Shown: positions 18,142 to 26,932 of the stretch, piece by piece
Position numbering within the stretch: position 1 is the stretch's first letter
How the letters are laid out: the number at the start of each line of letters is the position of its first letter
Source of the DNA: Streptomyces olivochromogenes
GTDB taxonomy: Bacteria; Actinomycetota; Actinomycetes; Streptomycetales; Streptomycetaceae
DNA length: 64,000 nt
Assembly: GCF_001514115.1 (NCBI RefSeq)
Contig: NZ_KQ948458.1
Location: 104,497-168,496 of the forward strand
Direction of reading: 5' to 3'
Translations under genes and position numbers: made by a program
Notes under the pieces: generated by a model
Told to the model about the DNA's origin: nothing
Databases searched by the model: none
Seen by the model: only the letters and a program-made list of their open reading frames with translations

Positions 18142-19539
18142 TCAACCGCTGAGGGCGATCCCGTGGTACGTGGCGATCCGCTCGCCCGAAGGGGCTCGGG
18201 GACGGGTGCGGTTGAGCTGGGGGACGACGGAGAGCAGGTTGCGGCCGAAGATCTGTTTCGTGCCGTGGCGGACGCCGTTGTCTTCGGTCCACTCGCGCCA
18301 GACGTTCCACAGGTCGTCCACGGGGATGCTGCACGTCGGGCCGGTGGTGCAGCGTTCGCGGACGAATGCGCTGGTGGGTGAGGCGGTGTCCTGCATGGTG
18401 GTGATTGCCTCGCGGCTGGACGGCGGCTGTGTGATCCGTCCGTTGCGTTGGAGGCGGGCGAGTCCGTCCAGGGCCCAGTTGAGGATGCCGGGCATCTCTG
18501 CGGTGAGCCGATCGGTGAGGGTGGGATCTTCCTTGCCGAGCCACGACAGCCGGGTGCTGAGCAGGATGAATCGGTTGGCGATGACGCCGGAAGAGTCGCC
18601 GAAGTGCGGCAGTTCGTTGGACAGAATCATCAGTCGCGAAGGCACCCGACCCGTCCACGGTTCGCGGTACTTGCGGTCGATGTCGATCGTGTCGTCGCCC
18701 GAGATCGTCAACAGCCGCTCCACGACCTGGCTGTTGTCGTTGCCGGACAGTCGGGCGTCGGAGATGATCGCGAGGGATTTGCCGATCAGGGTGGACAGTC
18801 CGAAGTTCGTGCCGAGTCCGGCCAGGGTCGGGCCGGCCAGGTTCTCCTTGCCGACCAGAGCTTTCAACACGCGGGCGATGGTGCCTTTGCCCGAGCGAGA
18901 GGGGCCGACGATGAGCAGGATCTTCTGCTGGTCGGTGCGGCCGGATAGGACGTAACCGAACCACTCCTGAAGTGCGGCGATGGAGTCGGGGTCTTCGGGC
19001 CAGAGCTGCGCGAGGAAACCGTGCCACGTGGGCGCGTTCGCGTCGGGGTCGTAGGCGAAGGGGACGGAGACGAGGTTGAAGAACTCCGGTCCGTGCGGCA
19101 GGAGCGCACGGTCGCGGATGCGCAACAGGCCGTTTTCGCAGGCGACGATGGGTCCTTCATCCCGTCCGGTGTCGCCCTGGTCGTCGACCCAGGCGGGGGC
19201 GTCGGTGTCGGTGGGCAGCAGGGTGATCGATCCGAGGGCATCGAGCAGGTTGCCGATCTTCTGCTTGGTGGGTGCCCAGTCGCGTTCCTCGGTCTGCCCT
19301 TCCTTGCCGGGTGCCTGGTAGACGGTGTGTTCGAGGCGCGTGTACATCGCCTTGCGGATCTGCGCTTCCTCCGCTTCGCGCCAGCAGGAGCCGTTCCACC
19401 GCATCCACGATGCCCGCCAACGCCGGCATACGAGCCGTCCGTCCTCGGTCTGCCAGTCGGGCAGCAGCCGGCGGGCCACGGCCAGGGGGTTGGTGGGCGG
19501 GGGCAGTTCCTCGGTCTCGGTGGCGGGGCGGTTCATCAT
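18142..19539 (-). CDS. Phage/plasmid primase-type SF3 helicase (D5/P4 family)
   Basis: A 465-aa protein with an N-terminal D5_N-like region (about 40-200) and an SF3 AAA+ helicase core: Walker A GPSRSGKGT (212-220), then SLAIISDARLSG (motif B) and LMILSNELPHFGD (sensor/motif C). It would unwind the origin of the excised element, with priming by the Prim-Pol two genes upstream. Its ATG overlaps the preceding stop by 4 nt. Confidence 0.88.
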   Translation of the reverse strand: MMNRPATETEELPPPTNPLAVARRLLPDWQTEDGRLVCRRWRASWMRWNGSCWREAEEAQIRKAMYTRLEHTVYQAPGKEGQTEERDWAPTKQKIGNLLDALGSITLLPTDTDAPAWVDDQGDTGRDEGPIVACENGLLRIRDRALLPHGPEFFNLVSVPFAYDPDANAPTWHGFLAQLWPEDPDSIAALQEWFGYVLSGRTDQQKILLIVGPSRSGKGTIARVLKALVGKENLAGPTLAGLGTNFGLSTLIGKSLAIISDARLSGNDNSQVVERLLTISGDDTIDIDRKYREPWTGRVPSRLMILSNELPHFGDSSGVIANRFILLSTRLSWLGKEDPTLTDRLTAEMPGILNWALDGLARLQRNGRITQPPSSREAITTMQDTASPTSAFVRERCTTGPTCSIPVDDLWNVWREWTEDNGVRHGTKQIFGRNLLSVVPQLNRTRPRAPSGERIATYHGIALSG

Positions 19540-19967
19540 GCGGCCGTCCTCCCTTCGGTGAGCTGGGCGGGTGTTCCGGTGCAGGCGTCCTTGTGGGCGC
19601 CGTAGTCGGCGACCAGCGCGGCCACGCCATGGGCTCCGGTGGCAGTGCCGGTCTGCCCGCAGGCGCAGGCATAGGCGGCGGTGGGGGTGTTGCCGTGGCG
19701 CTTGGACCAGCGGGCCCCGTCGTCGTGGGAGCGGTAGACCGGAGGGGCGTAGATGCGGATGCCGGGCTGGTCCGGCGTGGGGTTGTCGGCGGGGTGGCGT
19801 GCGTCGCGGACCGGGAATCGCTTCGAACGTGGAAGAGCAGAGAGGACGCCTTCGGCGACGCCCTTCGGGTCGCCCACGGCCGTCAGGGGCAGGCTCGGTT
19901 CAGCGACGTGCGGGCCCGTCGTGGCGGTGGGTTGGCCTTCCAAGGGGGGATGAGGTGGGGCGCTCAT
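19536..19967 (-). CDS. Small protein with possible Zn-binding motif
   Basis: A 143-aa hypothetical protein. The first half is Pro-rich and probably flexible. Residues about 105-140 hold YACACGQ, then H, and H-x3-C, a spacing suited to a small zinc ribbon. It overlaps both neighbours by 4 nt (ATGA), so it belongs to the replication operon and may assist Prim-Pol or the helicase. No family recognised. Confidence 0.75.
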   Translation of the reverse strand: MSAPPHPPLEGQPTATTGPHVAEPSLPLTAVGDPKGVAEGVLSALPRSKRFPVRDARHPADNPTPDQPGIRIYAPPVYRSHDDGARWSKRHGNTPTAAYACACGQTGTATGAHGVAALVADYGAHKDACTGTPAQLTEGRTAA

Positions 19968-20875
19968 GCCGTGTCCCGGGGACGGGCTTTGCGGATGGAG
20001 CCGTCCAGAGCGCTGCGGATCGTGGCGCGGCACTCCGCAGCGGTGAGTCCGTGAGCCTCCCCGACCGCTTGGAAGGCGTCCTCCACCATGTGCCGGGCGA
20101 TGTCGCCCCATGCGACGAACCGTCCCACCTTGAAGGTGCACCGGTTCAGCGTGATGTTGCGCTTCGATTCCGGGGCTGCGGACACCACGGCGCATTCCCG
20201 CTCAAGCGCGGCGAGGGCCGCGCGGCTGCCGTTGGCCGCGGGGAGCCTGAGAGGCCCTGTGGGGCGTACGGGGGCGGGTTTCAGGATGCTCAGCAGCCAC
20301 GAGGGCAGAGAAGCCGTTACAGGGCCGCTGATGGCTTCGTAGGGTCCGGCGGGGGTGACGCTGCCCGCGGCGACGACGTAGCCGCCCCATGCCCGGGTGT
20401 CGACCAACGGCGCTACGGTTCCTGCCGTGTTGGCCAGCCGCACCCCGGACGGCGCCGTGAAGTAGAGGTGGCTGCCGCCGCTCGCGGTCCGGGTCCGGTA
20501 GGTGTCGGGGACGGCGTTCCCGGTGCGCTCGCAGAGCGCCCCGAAGGTCGCCGCGCCGTCAGGCGCGTCCCCATTGCTGTTGTCCTTCGGCATGTCGAGG
20601 TCGACCACGACCAGCCCCGACGGGCCGGTGGCGATACCGACGTTGAACGCAACCGTGGCCCAAGTGGCGTGGATGCGCTCCGGGTCGGTCGTCGCGCGCT
20701 GCTCCCACTTGCGGTGGCCTCCCGCGCAGGGGCCGGTGCGCGGGCAGGTGGCCTCTCCGTGGAGGGCGGGGCGCTTGGTGCCGGGACGGAGCGGGAAGAC
20801 GTGCCAGCCGCGGCCGGCGGCGTTCAGCGCGGCGGCGAGTAAGGCCTCTCGCCGGTTGTCCGTGGGTTGGGTCAT
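19964..20875 (-). CDS. Bifunctional DNA primase/polymerase (Prim-Pol)
   Basis: A 303-aa protein with an N-terminal archaeo-eukaryotic-type Prim-Pol domain: GWHVFPLRPGTKRP (23-36), the catalytic acidic motif VVVDLDMP (Asp92, Asp94) and SGGSHLYF (the SxH motif). The C-terminal helical part (about 210-303) resembles a primase C-terminal domain. It starts DNA synthesis for element replication. With the D5-type helicase it forms the RepPP-like module used by AICEs in place of rolling-circle Rep. Confidence 0.9.
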   Translation of the reverse strand: MTQPTDNRREALLAAALNAAGRGWHVFPLRPGTKRPALHGEATCPRTGPCAGGHRKWEQRATTDPERIHATWATVAFNVGIATGPSGLVVVDLDMPKDNSNGDAPDGAATFGALCERTGNAVPDTYRTRTASGGSHLYFTAPSGVRLANTAGTVAPLVDTRAWGGYVVAAGSVTPAGPYEAISGPVTASLPSWLLSILKPAPVRPTGPLRLPAANGSRAALAALERECAVVSAAPESKRNITLNRCTFKVGRFVAWGDIARHMVEDAFQAVGEAHGLTAAECRATIRSALDGSIRKARPRDTA

Positions 20876-20914
20876 GCTGGAGGTCTCCAGTTCCTGTGAT
20901 GGGTTCTGGCTGGC

Positions 20915-20957
20915 AAGGGCGACCCCGGTTCTTTGGCGAGATGCGGGGGTCGCCCTT
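20915..20957. terminator. Intra-element terminator
   Basis: AAGGGCGACCCC (20915-20926) pairs exactly with GGGGTCGCCCTT (20946-20957). It separates the 186-aa gene from the Prim-Pol gene, so replication genes probably have their own promoter or depend on readthrough. Confidence 0.75.
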
Positions 20958-20964
20958 GGCGTAG

Positions 20965-21525
20965 CTACTGGTTCTCGGCCCAGACCGCGTATTCCTGGCG
21001 GACGTAGCCGCGGGGATGGGCGAGCGTGGCCGGGTGCTCCGGCCCGTACGGGTCGCCGCCGTAGTCGCCCTCGCCGTCCTGGTCGGCCTCGATGAGCTGG
21101 CGAGCGGCGTTGGCCGCGACATCGGCCGTGTCGTTGCGGACGCCTTCGGCCTCGTACTCCAGCGCGATCCGGTCCAGCAGAGCGGCTTTGCGCAGCCAGT
21201 ACTCACGGTCCACGTCGCGCTCGTGCGGGCTCTCGGTCGCCGTCCTGGCGGTGGAAGCGGTCCACGCGATCTCGTAGGTGATGCCCGGGGCGGTGGCGTA
21301 GGCGTCTTCCGGCGTGGGCCATGCTGTCGGCCCCGCCTCGGTCGCCTCGGGGGCGTCGTTGAGCAGCGCGGCGGAGTCGGGGTGGAAGGCTTTGGTGTAG
21401 AGGCGGACGCGGTGGCCGTTGTGGGCGGGGCGGCGCTGGATGGGGTCGCAGTCGAAAGCGGCGGTCAACGCGCGGGTGATGTCCGGCTCGTCGGCCAGGT
21501 CGCAGATGATGCGGATGTCGAACAC
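20965..21525 (-). CDS. Hypothetical element protein
   Basis: A 186-aa acidic protein. The start MFDIRIICDLADEPDITRAL and the later GHRVRLYTKAF suggest a small alpha/beta fold; the rest is helical with many Asp/Glu/Ala and a Gly/Asp-rich patch near residue 155. The family is common in streptomycete mobile elements by my recollection, but no function is known to me. It sits between an Spd-like gene and the Prim-Pol operon. Confidence 0.75.
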   Translation of the reverse strand: MFDIRIICDLADEPDITRALTAAFDCDPIQRRPAHNGHRVRLYTKAFHPDSAALLNDAPEATEAGPTAWPTPEDAYATAPGITYEIAWTASTARTATESPHERDVDREYWLRKAALLDRIALEYEAEGVRNDTADVAANAARQLIEADQDGEGDYGGDPYGPEHPATLAHPRGYVRQEYAVWAENQ

Positions 21526-21544
21526 GGTTCTCCTCTGGGGGTGT

Positions 21545-22021
21545 TCAGCCGTGGAAGTGGCTGCGCTTGATGACGGCTTTGCGGATGTTGACCGTGCTGC
21601 CCTTGCCGCTGGTGATGGCGCGGGCGGGGGTGCGCAGGGCGAGGACGACGAGGGCGATCCAGATCAGTGCCCCGCCGCTGAAGCCGGCGGCGGCGTTGAT
21701 GACTTCACTGATGCCGTATCCGGCCCCGGCGGACAGTGCGCCGCCACCGATGCCGGCGCCCATGAGGCGCTGCGCGATGGGGTCGAGGAGCGGGAGCGGG
21801 GTCAGGTCGCGGGGTGCAGGGGCGACGACGGCGGGCGGGGCGAGGTGCTTGGGCATGGGGACCATGCGGCCGTATGCGTCGGGCACCCACACCACGGGCT
21901 GCCGTTCGGCGTACGGGTCCATGGCCGTGGACGGGCCGGGGTCGTAGGGGGTGAGGGGCTGTGGCTGGTGGACGGTCACGGCCCGTTCGGCGGGCAGGTG
22001 GCCGATGCTCTCGGGGTACAT
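21545..22021 (-). CDS. Spd-like membrane protein
   Basis: A 158-aa protein. Residues 1-85 are Pro-rich and probably cytosolic. Two hydrophobic segments follow: LMGAGIGGGALSAGAGYGI (about 86-104) and GALIWIALVVLALR (about 117-130), then a short basic tail. Position next to the transfer gene and repeat block fits the spread (Spd) proteins that move conjugating DNA through septa of the recipient mycelium. Confidence 0.65.
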   Translation of the reverse strand: MYPESIGHLPAERAVTVHQPQPLTPYDPGPSTAMDPYAERQPVVWVPDAYGRMVPMPKHLAPPAVVAPAPRDLTPLPLLDPIAQRLMGAGIGGGALSAGAGYGISEVINAAAGFSGGALIWIALVVLALRTPARAITSGKGSTVNIRKAVIKRSHFHG

Positions 22022-22112
22022 GCGGAATCCCTTCCGGTCACGGTTCAGGGAGGAGGAGACACCCCCTTCCGGGGGCGCTGAGAGGGGGGTTTCAGGGGTC
22101 TGACCTGGGGTG

Positions 22113-22202
22113 CCTCCCTGCCTCCCTGAACGATCAATTACGCAGGTCAGGGGCAGGGAGGCGGGTCAGGGAGGGGGTCAGGGAGTTCTCCCTGCCTCCC
22201 TG
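22113..22202. repeat. CCTCCCTG repeat block, candidate clt/TRS locus
   Basis: CCTCCCTG occurs at 22113, 22121 and 22195; its reverse complement CAGGGAGG at 22154 and 22167; and one-base variants at 22179 and 22188, the last two forming the palindrome CAGGGAG-TT-CTCCCTG. It lies just after the stop of the TraB/FtsK-type gene. Clustered 8-bp repeats near tra are what TraB translocases recognise in Streptomyces plasmids. Confidence 0.6.
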
Positions 22203-22225
22203 ACTCCGGGCGGGTTAGCTCCCTG

Positions 22226-24355
22226 TCACTCGGAAGCGGAAGCGGAACCCCTCTCGTCGCGGTCGGCGAGCGCGCGGGCGAGGCGGTCACGGCCAATGAC
22301 CATGCGCCCGTCGGACTTGTACGGTTCGGCTCCGGTGCCGTCCAGTACGCGCTTGAGGTCGATGAAGGACCACTTGCCGTAGGGGTCCGGGGCGAGCACG
22401 GCGAGTCGCTTGAGGACGTCCTGAGTGAGCACGCGGGTGTCCGTGCCGACGACCGAGGCGATGTCGGCGAGCGGGTCACGGACTTCGCGGTCGTTGTCGA
22501 CGACGTGCAGCGTGGTGATGCCGTTGCGCAGGGCCTTGGCGCGCTCGGCGAGCGCTTCGGCCGCGTCGTCGTCGATGTAGTGGGTGCGCACGGTGATGGA
22601 TGCCTGGCCGGCCGGGATGGTGATGCCGTCCGAGGCGACCACGAGGGTGCCCTTGTCCAGGCCGGGGCGCAGCAGGTTGGGGGCGGCGCCGCCGTCGACG
22701 GCCTTGTCCCCGAGTGCCATGCGGGCCTGCTGTTCGGTGCCCAGGGCGAGCGAGGCGCGGGTGTGGGCGCCTTCCCGGACCAGCTTGGGCAGGTTGTCGT
22801 TGGTCGGGTCCTGGGTGCCCTGCCACATCAGCACGTCCACGGCGCGGCCCTGGTTGTGGATCTTCCGGACGGCCATGAAGTACCGGGAGGTGGCCTTGGA
22901 TCCGCCGTAGGGCCGGTTCTCCTCGTCCTTGGCCGGGCACATGAACGCCACCTGTGCTTCGTCGACGATGACGATGAGCGGGGGGAAGACGGCGTGCGGG
23001 TCGTTCTGGCGTGCCTGGAGACGGCGGTTCATCTCGTCCACGGCGGCCTCGGCCATCTCTGTCGCCTGGATGACGTGGTCGTCGGTGGGGCCCTGGATTA
23101 GGACGTCGGCGATGCCGTCCATGAAGCGCCAGTCCCCGACGCCCTTTAGGTCGGCGGTCCAGAACTGCACGGAGCGGTCCAGGGCCAGCCACAGGGCGAG
23201 GGAGCGAAGAGCGGCGGTCTTGCCCTGGTTGGACAGACCCGTGATGAGCAGGTGCCGCTGATACAGGCTCAGGGAGGCTGCGTCGCCGCGCAGATCCTGT
23301 CCCCAGGGGGCGCGGCCCTTGGCGTAGTCGGCGGTCATCGTCTCGTCTGTGAACAGCGGGGACGGGCCGATCGGCTCGTCCAGCGCCCCAGAGTCGGCCA
23401 CCCACAGCCGCACTGTGCGCGCCGCGGTCGGGATGGTGATGAACACCTCGTGCTCATGCCGGGTGAGGTTCTCAGCGAGCTTGCGGCGCTTGCCCTGCAC
23501 CTCGTTCGTCGACACCCCGGACGGGAGCGTGACGTCGACCTCGACCCCGCATCCGGCGATCCGGATCGGTCCGAGCATGGACGCGCCGGCGTCACCCATC
23601 TCCTTGATGGCGTTACGCAGCGCGGGCACCCCGAGATCCCGCAGGGCCTTGACGACGATCGACGGGGTGATCGGCTCGCCCTCGCCGTTGCGGACGTTTG
23701 CGGGCAGGGCCCACTGGGGTGCGGCTTGCTGCTTGCTGCCGACGGTCCACAGGGCGAGCAGGGCGAGGAACGGACCGATCATCAAGGCCGGACCCCATAC
23801 GACCTGCACGATTCGGATCAGCAGGGCGATGAAGTCGATGGTGGCTCGGAGTGGGGTGATGACGTCGGTGACGTCGTGGTTGTTGATGGCCATGACGACT
23901 CCGAGCGCGACCAGCGCCCCGATGCTCACGCCCGTCCCGACCGCAATGCCCTTGGCGGCCTCTACGGGTGAGTGGAGCAGGTCCATGCGGCGGTGGTGGC
24001 GGGCGGCGCGGAAGCGCTGCAGCCGCTCCTCCCACTCCTCGGCCGCTTCCAGGTTCCCTGCGGCTTCCGCCGTTCGGATCATGCGTTCGTAGCGGGCTCC
24101 GGTCTTGCCGTCCCAGGTGCGGCGGGCCACGATCCGGCCCCCGTTGAACGTGTAGAGGCTGTGCCGGGCGACGGCGCGGACCGTGGTCTTGGTGGTCTCG
24201 TGCGTGACCGCGTACTTCACTGCGCGGCCGGAGCGCACCCACAGCGGTACCGGGGGCGCCGGCGGGGCGTCGGGCACCACGGTCAGCACCGTGGGCGCCG
24301 CGTCGGCGGTCGGGGGGTCGGTGGGCTTGTGGAGGTGAACGACGTTCTCAGACAT
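22226..24355 (-). CDS. TraB/TraSA-type DNA translocase (FtsK/SpoIIIE family)
   Basis: A 709-aa conjugation motor that moves double-stranded DNA. Two membrane segments lie near 138-157 and 172-206. Walker A is GLSNQGKT (373-380) and Walker B LIVIVDEAQ (460-468), followed by the AVRKIHNQGRAVDVLMWQGTQ switch region. The C-terminal about 80 residues form a winged helix (gamma-type domain) expected to read 8-bp repeats such as those just downstream. The start at 24355 has AGGAG 11 nt upstream; the frame stays open further 5' without support. Confidence 0.93.
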   Translation of the reverse strand: MSENVVHLHKPTDPPTADAAPTVLTVVPDAPPAPPVPLWVRSGRAVKYAVTHETTKTTVRAVARHSLYTFNGGRIVARRTWDGKTGARYERMIRTAEAAGNLEAAEEWEERLQRFRAARHHRRMDLLHSPVEAAKGIAVGTGVSIGALVALGVVMAINNHDVTDVITPLRATIDFIALLIRIVQVVWGPALMIGPFLALLALWTVGSKQQAAPQWALPANVRNGEGEPITPSIVVKALRDLGVPALRNAIKEMGDAGASMLGPIRIAGCGVEVDVTLPSGVSTNEVQGKRRKLAENLTRHEHEVFITIPTAARTVRLWVADSGALDEPIGPSPLFTDETMTADYAKGRAPWGQDLRGDAASLSLYQRHLLITGLSNQGKTAALRSLALWLALDRSVQFWTADLKGVGDWRFMDGIADVLIQGPTDDHVIQATEMAEAAVDEMNRRLQARQNDPHAVFPPLIVIVDEAQVAFMCPAKDEENRPYGGSKATSRYFMAVRKIHNQGRAVDVLMWQGTQDPTNDNLPKLVREGAHTRASLALGTEQQARMALGDKAVDGGAAPNLLRPGLDKGTLVVASDGITIPAGQASITVRTHYIDDDAAEALAERAKALRNGITTLHVVDNDREVRDPLADIASVVGTDTRVLTQDVLKRLAVLAPDPYGKWSFIDLKRVLDGTGAEPYKSDGRMVIGRDRLARALADRDERGSASASE

Positions 24356-24462
24356 GCTGAGGGTGCTCCTGACTGCCCCTTTGGGGCGGGAGTTGTGGAG
24401 GGCGCCGGGGTGGCCGTGTCCGTGGCAGGGGGCGGTCACCCCGGCGGGTTGCGCGGGGCTGG

Positions 24463-24780
24463 TCAGAACCAGCGGGAAGACTTCTTGGCGGCCTTGGCGC
24501 GGGCGGCCTCGGTGATGAGCCGCTGGCGCTCGCCGTGCAGGGCGGTCAGCTCCGCGTTCAGCCGCATCTCGGCAGCGGACCCGGTGGCGTCCATCCGCTC
24601 CTCGGCACGGTCCGTGCTGCGGCCACGGGAGGCGCGGTAGGCGCCGCCGGCCAGCGCGCGGGCCATGGCGCGGCGCTCCGAGCCGTTCAGCGGCCACCAC
24701 TCACCCCGGCGGACGGCTTCCAGCTTCTTCTGCGTCTGCTGGATCTCGCGGTCCAGACGGCGAATGTCGGAGTTGGCCAT
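24463..24780 (-). CDS. Small coiled-coil element protein
   Basis: A 105-aa basic, helical protein (IRRLDREIQQTQKKLEAVRR near the start; a second helix rich in Ala/Glu/Arg and a Lys-rich end KAAKKSSRWF). Two ATGs are possible: 24780 has AGGAGG 8 nt upstream, and 24786 overlaps the previous stop (ATGA). No family recognised; it is part of the transfer operon. Confidence 0.75.
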   Translation of the reverse strand: MANSDIRRLDREIQQTQKKLEAVRRGEWWPLNGSERRAMARALAGGAYRASRGRSTDRAEERMDATGSAAEMRLNAELTALHGERQRLITEAARAKAAKKSSRWF

Positions 24781-24782
24781 GG

Positions 24783-24965
24783 TCATCCCCTCCTGGGGTA
24801 GGTGTGGCCGGCGGGCGGCTGGTCGCACCGGTTGGCGTACAGGGCGCGGGCAACGATCTGTTCGAACTCGTCCGGCTCGCGGTCGGGGTCCAAGGAGTCG
24901 CCAAGGGCGCCCATCAGGCCCACGGTGCGGGCGCAGTCGTCGGCGGCGGTCTCGCGGATGCTCAT
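24783..24965 (-). CDS. 60-aa element protein
   Basis: A short acidic protein (MSIRETAADDCARTVGLMGA start; DREPDEFEQIVARALYANR middle). Its start overlaps the upstream stop (TGATG) and its stop abuts the next start, so it is translated as part of the operon. Function unknown. Confidence 0.7.
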   Translation of the reverse strand: MSIRETAADDCARTVGLMGALGDSLDPDREPDEFEQIVARALYANRCDQPPAGHTYPRRG

Positions 24966-25837
24966 CAGGCGACCACGCGCTTCCACGCCGCCCGGAGGCG
25001 GACCTCGGATGCGGAGTGGCCGGCCGCGCGGAAGCGGCTCGCCATCTCGCGGTAGGAGAGGGCGGGGGTTTCGCTGTGGCGGATCTCGTCGACGAGCGCG
25101 TCGAGCGCTGCGTCGGTGAGGGCGGGTGCCGCGTCCAGCGTGAACGCGGAGACGGGCTCGGTGGGTCCCCAGACGGGCAGTTGCCAGCGGGGTGTGACGT
25201 CGGGTGTGACGCGGTTCGTCACGCTGGTCAGTGCCCTGCCGGTGTCCTCTCCGTCCCGTGCCGTTTCCAGCGTCGACCACGCCCGCGAGAGGGTCTGTGC
25301 GGTCTTTGCCTGGACGCGTGCGACGCGGGCGCCGGCCTGCGTCACGGCCGTCAGCCGGGTCTCCTCGGTGACGGCTTCGGCCCGCAGGCGGGCGCGGGCC
25401 ACGGCGGCTTCGTCGCGGGCCTCCTGCTGGATGCCGCGGATCGCCCCGAGCGCGTTCGGGGTGAGTGCGGTCCGCTCCCACAATCCGTGGACCAGCCACA
25501 GTGCCTTGGCGGCGATGGGCAGCCAGGCCACAGCCAGCCACGCGCCGGCCGACTGCTCAGCGGTGAGTGCGTGGGCGATCAAGACGCCGGCGGCGATCAG
25601 GCCGAAGGACCAGCCGACGCCGGTAACGGCGTGGCTGTGGTCGCCCTGCGCTGCGAGGCGGCGTTCGTAGGCGAGGGTAGCCAGCCATCCGCCGTCGATC
25701 CCGAGACCGACGACCAGGGCGACGGGCCACGGCATCGCCGTACCGAGCCACATCACCACCACGGCCAGGGTGAGGACCATGGACACCGCCGTCATCGCGA
25801 CGGCGGGCAGCACGGTCTTGGCGTTCCTGGCGCTCAT
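24965..25837 (-). CDS. DUF2637-type Spd membrane protein
   Basis: A 290-aa protein with four predicted membrane helices in the first 115 residues (VLPAVAMTAVSMVLTLAVVV, PVALVVGLGIDGGWLATLAY, VGWSFGLIAAGVLIAHALTA, GAWLAVAWLPIAAKALWLVH). A charged coiled-coil follows (about 120-195), then a C-terminal helix-turn-helix-like region (SYREMASRFRAAGHSASEVR). It probably assists intramycelial spread of the element. The ATG overlaps the previous stop by 4 nt. Confidence 0.8.
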   Translation of the reverse strand: MSARNAKTVLPAVAMTAVSMVLTLAVVVMWLGTAMPWPVALVVGLGIDGGWLATLAYERRLAAQGDHSHAVTGVGWSFGLIAAGVLIAHALTAEQSAGAWLAVAWLPIAAKALWLVHGLWERTALTPNALGAIRGIQQEARDEAAVARARLRAEAVTEETRLTAVTQAGARVARVQAKTAQTLSRAWSTLETARDGEDTGRALTSVTNRVTPDVTPRWQLPVWGPTEPVSAFTLDAAPALTDAALDALVDEIRHSETPALSYREMASRFRAAGHSASEVRLRAAWKRVVA

Positions 25838-26103
25838 GCCGCGCCCCCGGCGGTCATCTCGTTGGCGGTGCGGTTGGCGAGGATCCGCCACTCGGTGAGG
25901 ACCCGCGCCAGGGCGCGGCGCACGCGGCGGGTGTCGACCTCGTTCGGGGTGTGGTCCATGGCGATGATCTGCGCGTCGATCAGGTCGACGTCCGCCAGGA
26001 TCAGCGGCATTTCCGACTCGATCGCGTCCAGTTCCGCATCCGTCGGCTCGTTCCAGTCGGCGAACGCGGTAACAGCTTCCTGAACAGTGACGATGTGCTT
26101 CAT
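25834..26103 (-). CDS. DUF6284-like small element protein
   Basis: An 89-aa, mostly helical acidic protein (MKHIVTVQEAVTAFADWNEP start; a long helix around DAIESEMPLILADVDLIDAQ; basic end). The family is seen with DUF2637 proteins in streptomycete AICEs by my recollection. Function unknown. Confidence 0.75.
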   Translation of the reverse strand: MKHIVTVQEAVTAFADWNEPTDAELDAIESEMPLILADVDLIDAQIIAMDHTPNEVDTRRVRRALARVLTEWRILANRTANEMTAGGAA

Positions 26104-26141
26104 TGGGTCGTGTTCTCCCTAGTCGGTGGTACGGCCCGAAA

Positions 26142-26171
26142 GCGGTCCCCGGGGGGCATCCCCGGGACCGC
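26142..26171. terminator. Hairpin between two transfer-operon genes
   Basis: GCGGTCCCCGGGG (from 26142) pairs with CCCCGGGACCGC (ending 26171) with one bulge. It may attenuate transcription between the RapZ-like gene and the DUF6284-like gene. Confidence 0.55.
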
Positions 26172-26240
26172 CTGCCGTTGATGGTGGAAAGCCGTGCGGA
26201 TGATGGGCGGCACGGCCGCGGAGCAGCGGCCGCGGTGCGG

Positions 26241-26624
26241 TCAGCGCTGGACGACGTCCTTGCCGAGGTCGCGGTGCCGGACGGTGACGTCATGACCCGC
26301 GTCGCGCAGCAGTTCGGCGAGTGCGCGGGCGAAGGTGGGGGCGCGGTGCCGGCCTCCCGCGCACCCGTCGGCGACGGTGACGGTTCCGGCGGACGGGCCG
26401 GACGTGAACGCGTCCACCGCCGCGGCGGTCGCGAGCACGAGGGCGGCGACACCCGGGGTGGACAGCACCGCCGTGCGTACCGGCTCGTCGTCCGCGGTCA
26501 TGTACCGCAGTTCCGGGCTGACGTGCGGGTCGCGGAAGTGGTGGCGCAGGTCGATGGTCAGGTGCGCGGCGGGCGGCTCGTCGTGCAGGTAGCCGAACGA
26601 AACGATCTCAATAGCAGCAGCCAT
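26241..26624 (-). CDS. RapZ C-terminal-domain-like protein
   Basis: A 127-aa protein matching the C-terminal half of RapZ: DLRHHFRDPH near residues 25-34 and the phosphate/sugar-binding loop CAGGRHRAPTFARALAELL near 88-106, then HDVTVRHRDL. The N-terminal P-loop domain of RapZ is absent. In RapZ this part binds RNA and amino-sugar phosphate; here it may sense a metabolite or RNA for the element. It is the first gene of the transfer operon. AGGAG lies 7-8 nt upstream. Confidence 0.82.
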   Translation of the reverse strand: MAAAIEIVSFGYLHDEPPAAHLTIDLRHHFRDPHVSPELRYMTADDEPVRTAVLSTPGVAALVLATAAAVDAFTSGPSAGTVTVADGCAGGRHRAPTFARALAELLRDAGHDVTVRHRDLGKDVVQR

Positions 26625-26825
26625 GCGGGACTCCTGACGGGTCGTCGGTGTGGGCCTGGCCGGACCTACCGGCCCCGGCTCCCCTCGCCCGCCCGTACGA
26701 CCGAGAGGGCCGGACGGGCGGGGGAGGCAACCGACCGCAACGCCACACAGACACTGCGGAAGGTGAGAAACATGCGCGGACCAGGCCGCGCGGCCGTCTT
26801 TTCGACTCGGGGAGACGGGGCCCAC

Positions 26826-26848
26826 CTATTCAGTTCTCAAGGAACGAC
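26826..26848 (-). promoter_or_regulatory. rRNA-spacer-like motif in the transfer-operon leader
   Basis: The minus strand reads GTTCCTTGAGAACTGAATAG. This resembles the conserved CTTTGA(A/G)AACTGAA segment of rRNA operon spacers and leaders, where antitermination and processing signals lie. Inverted GGGCCC blocks flank it. It sits within the 337-bp untranslated leader. Function is inferred. Confidence 0.45.
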
Positions 26849-26932
26849 CAGGTCAGGGCCCCATGTGAAGGCGAGCTATCCCGAACCGGCACGGTCCGGA
26901 AGCAGCCCAAAGAAGGACCCCTTCGGTTCGCT

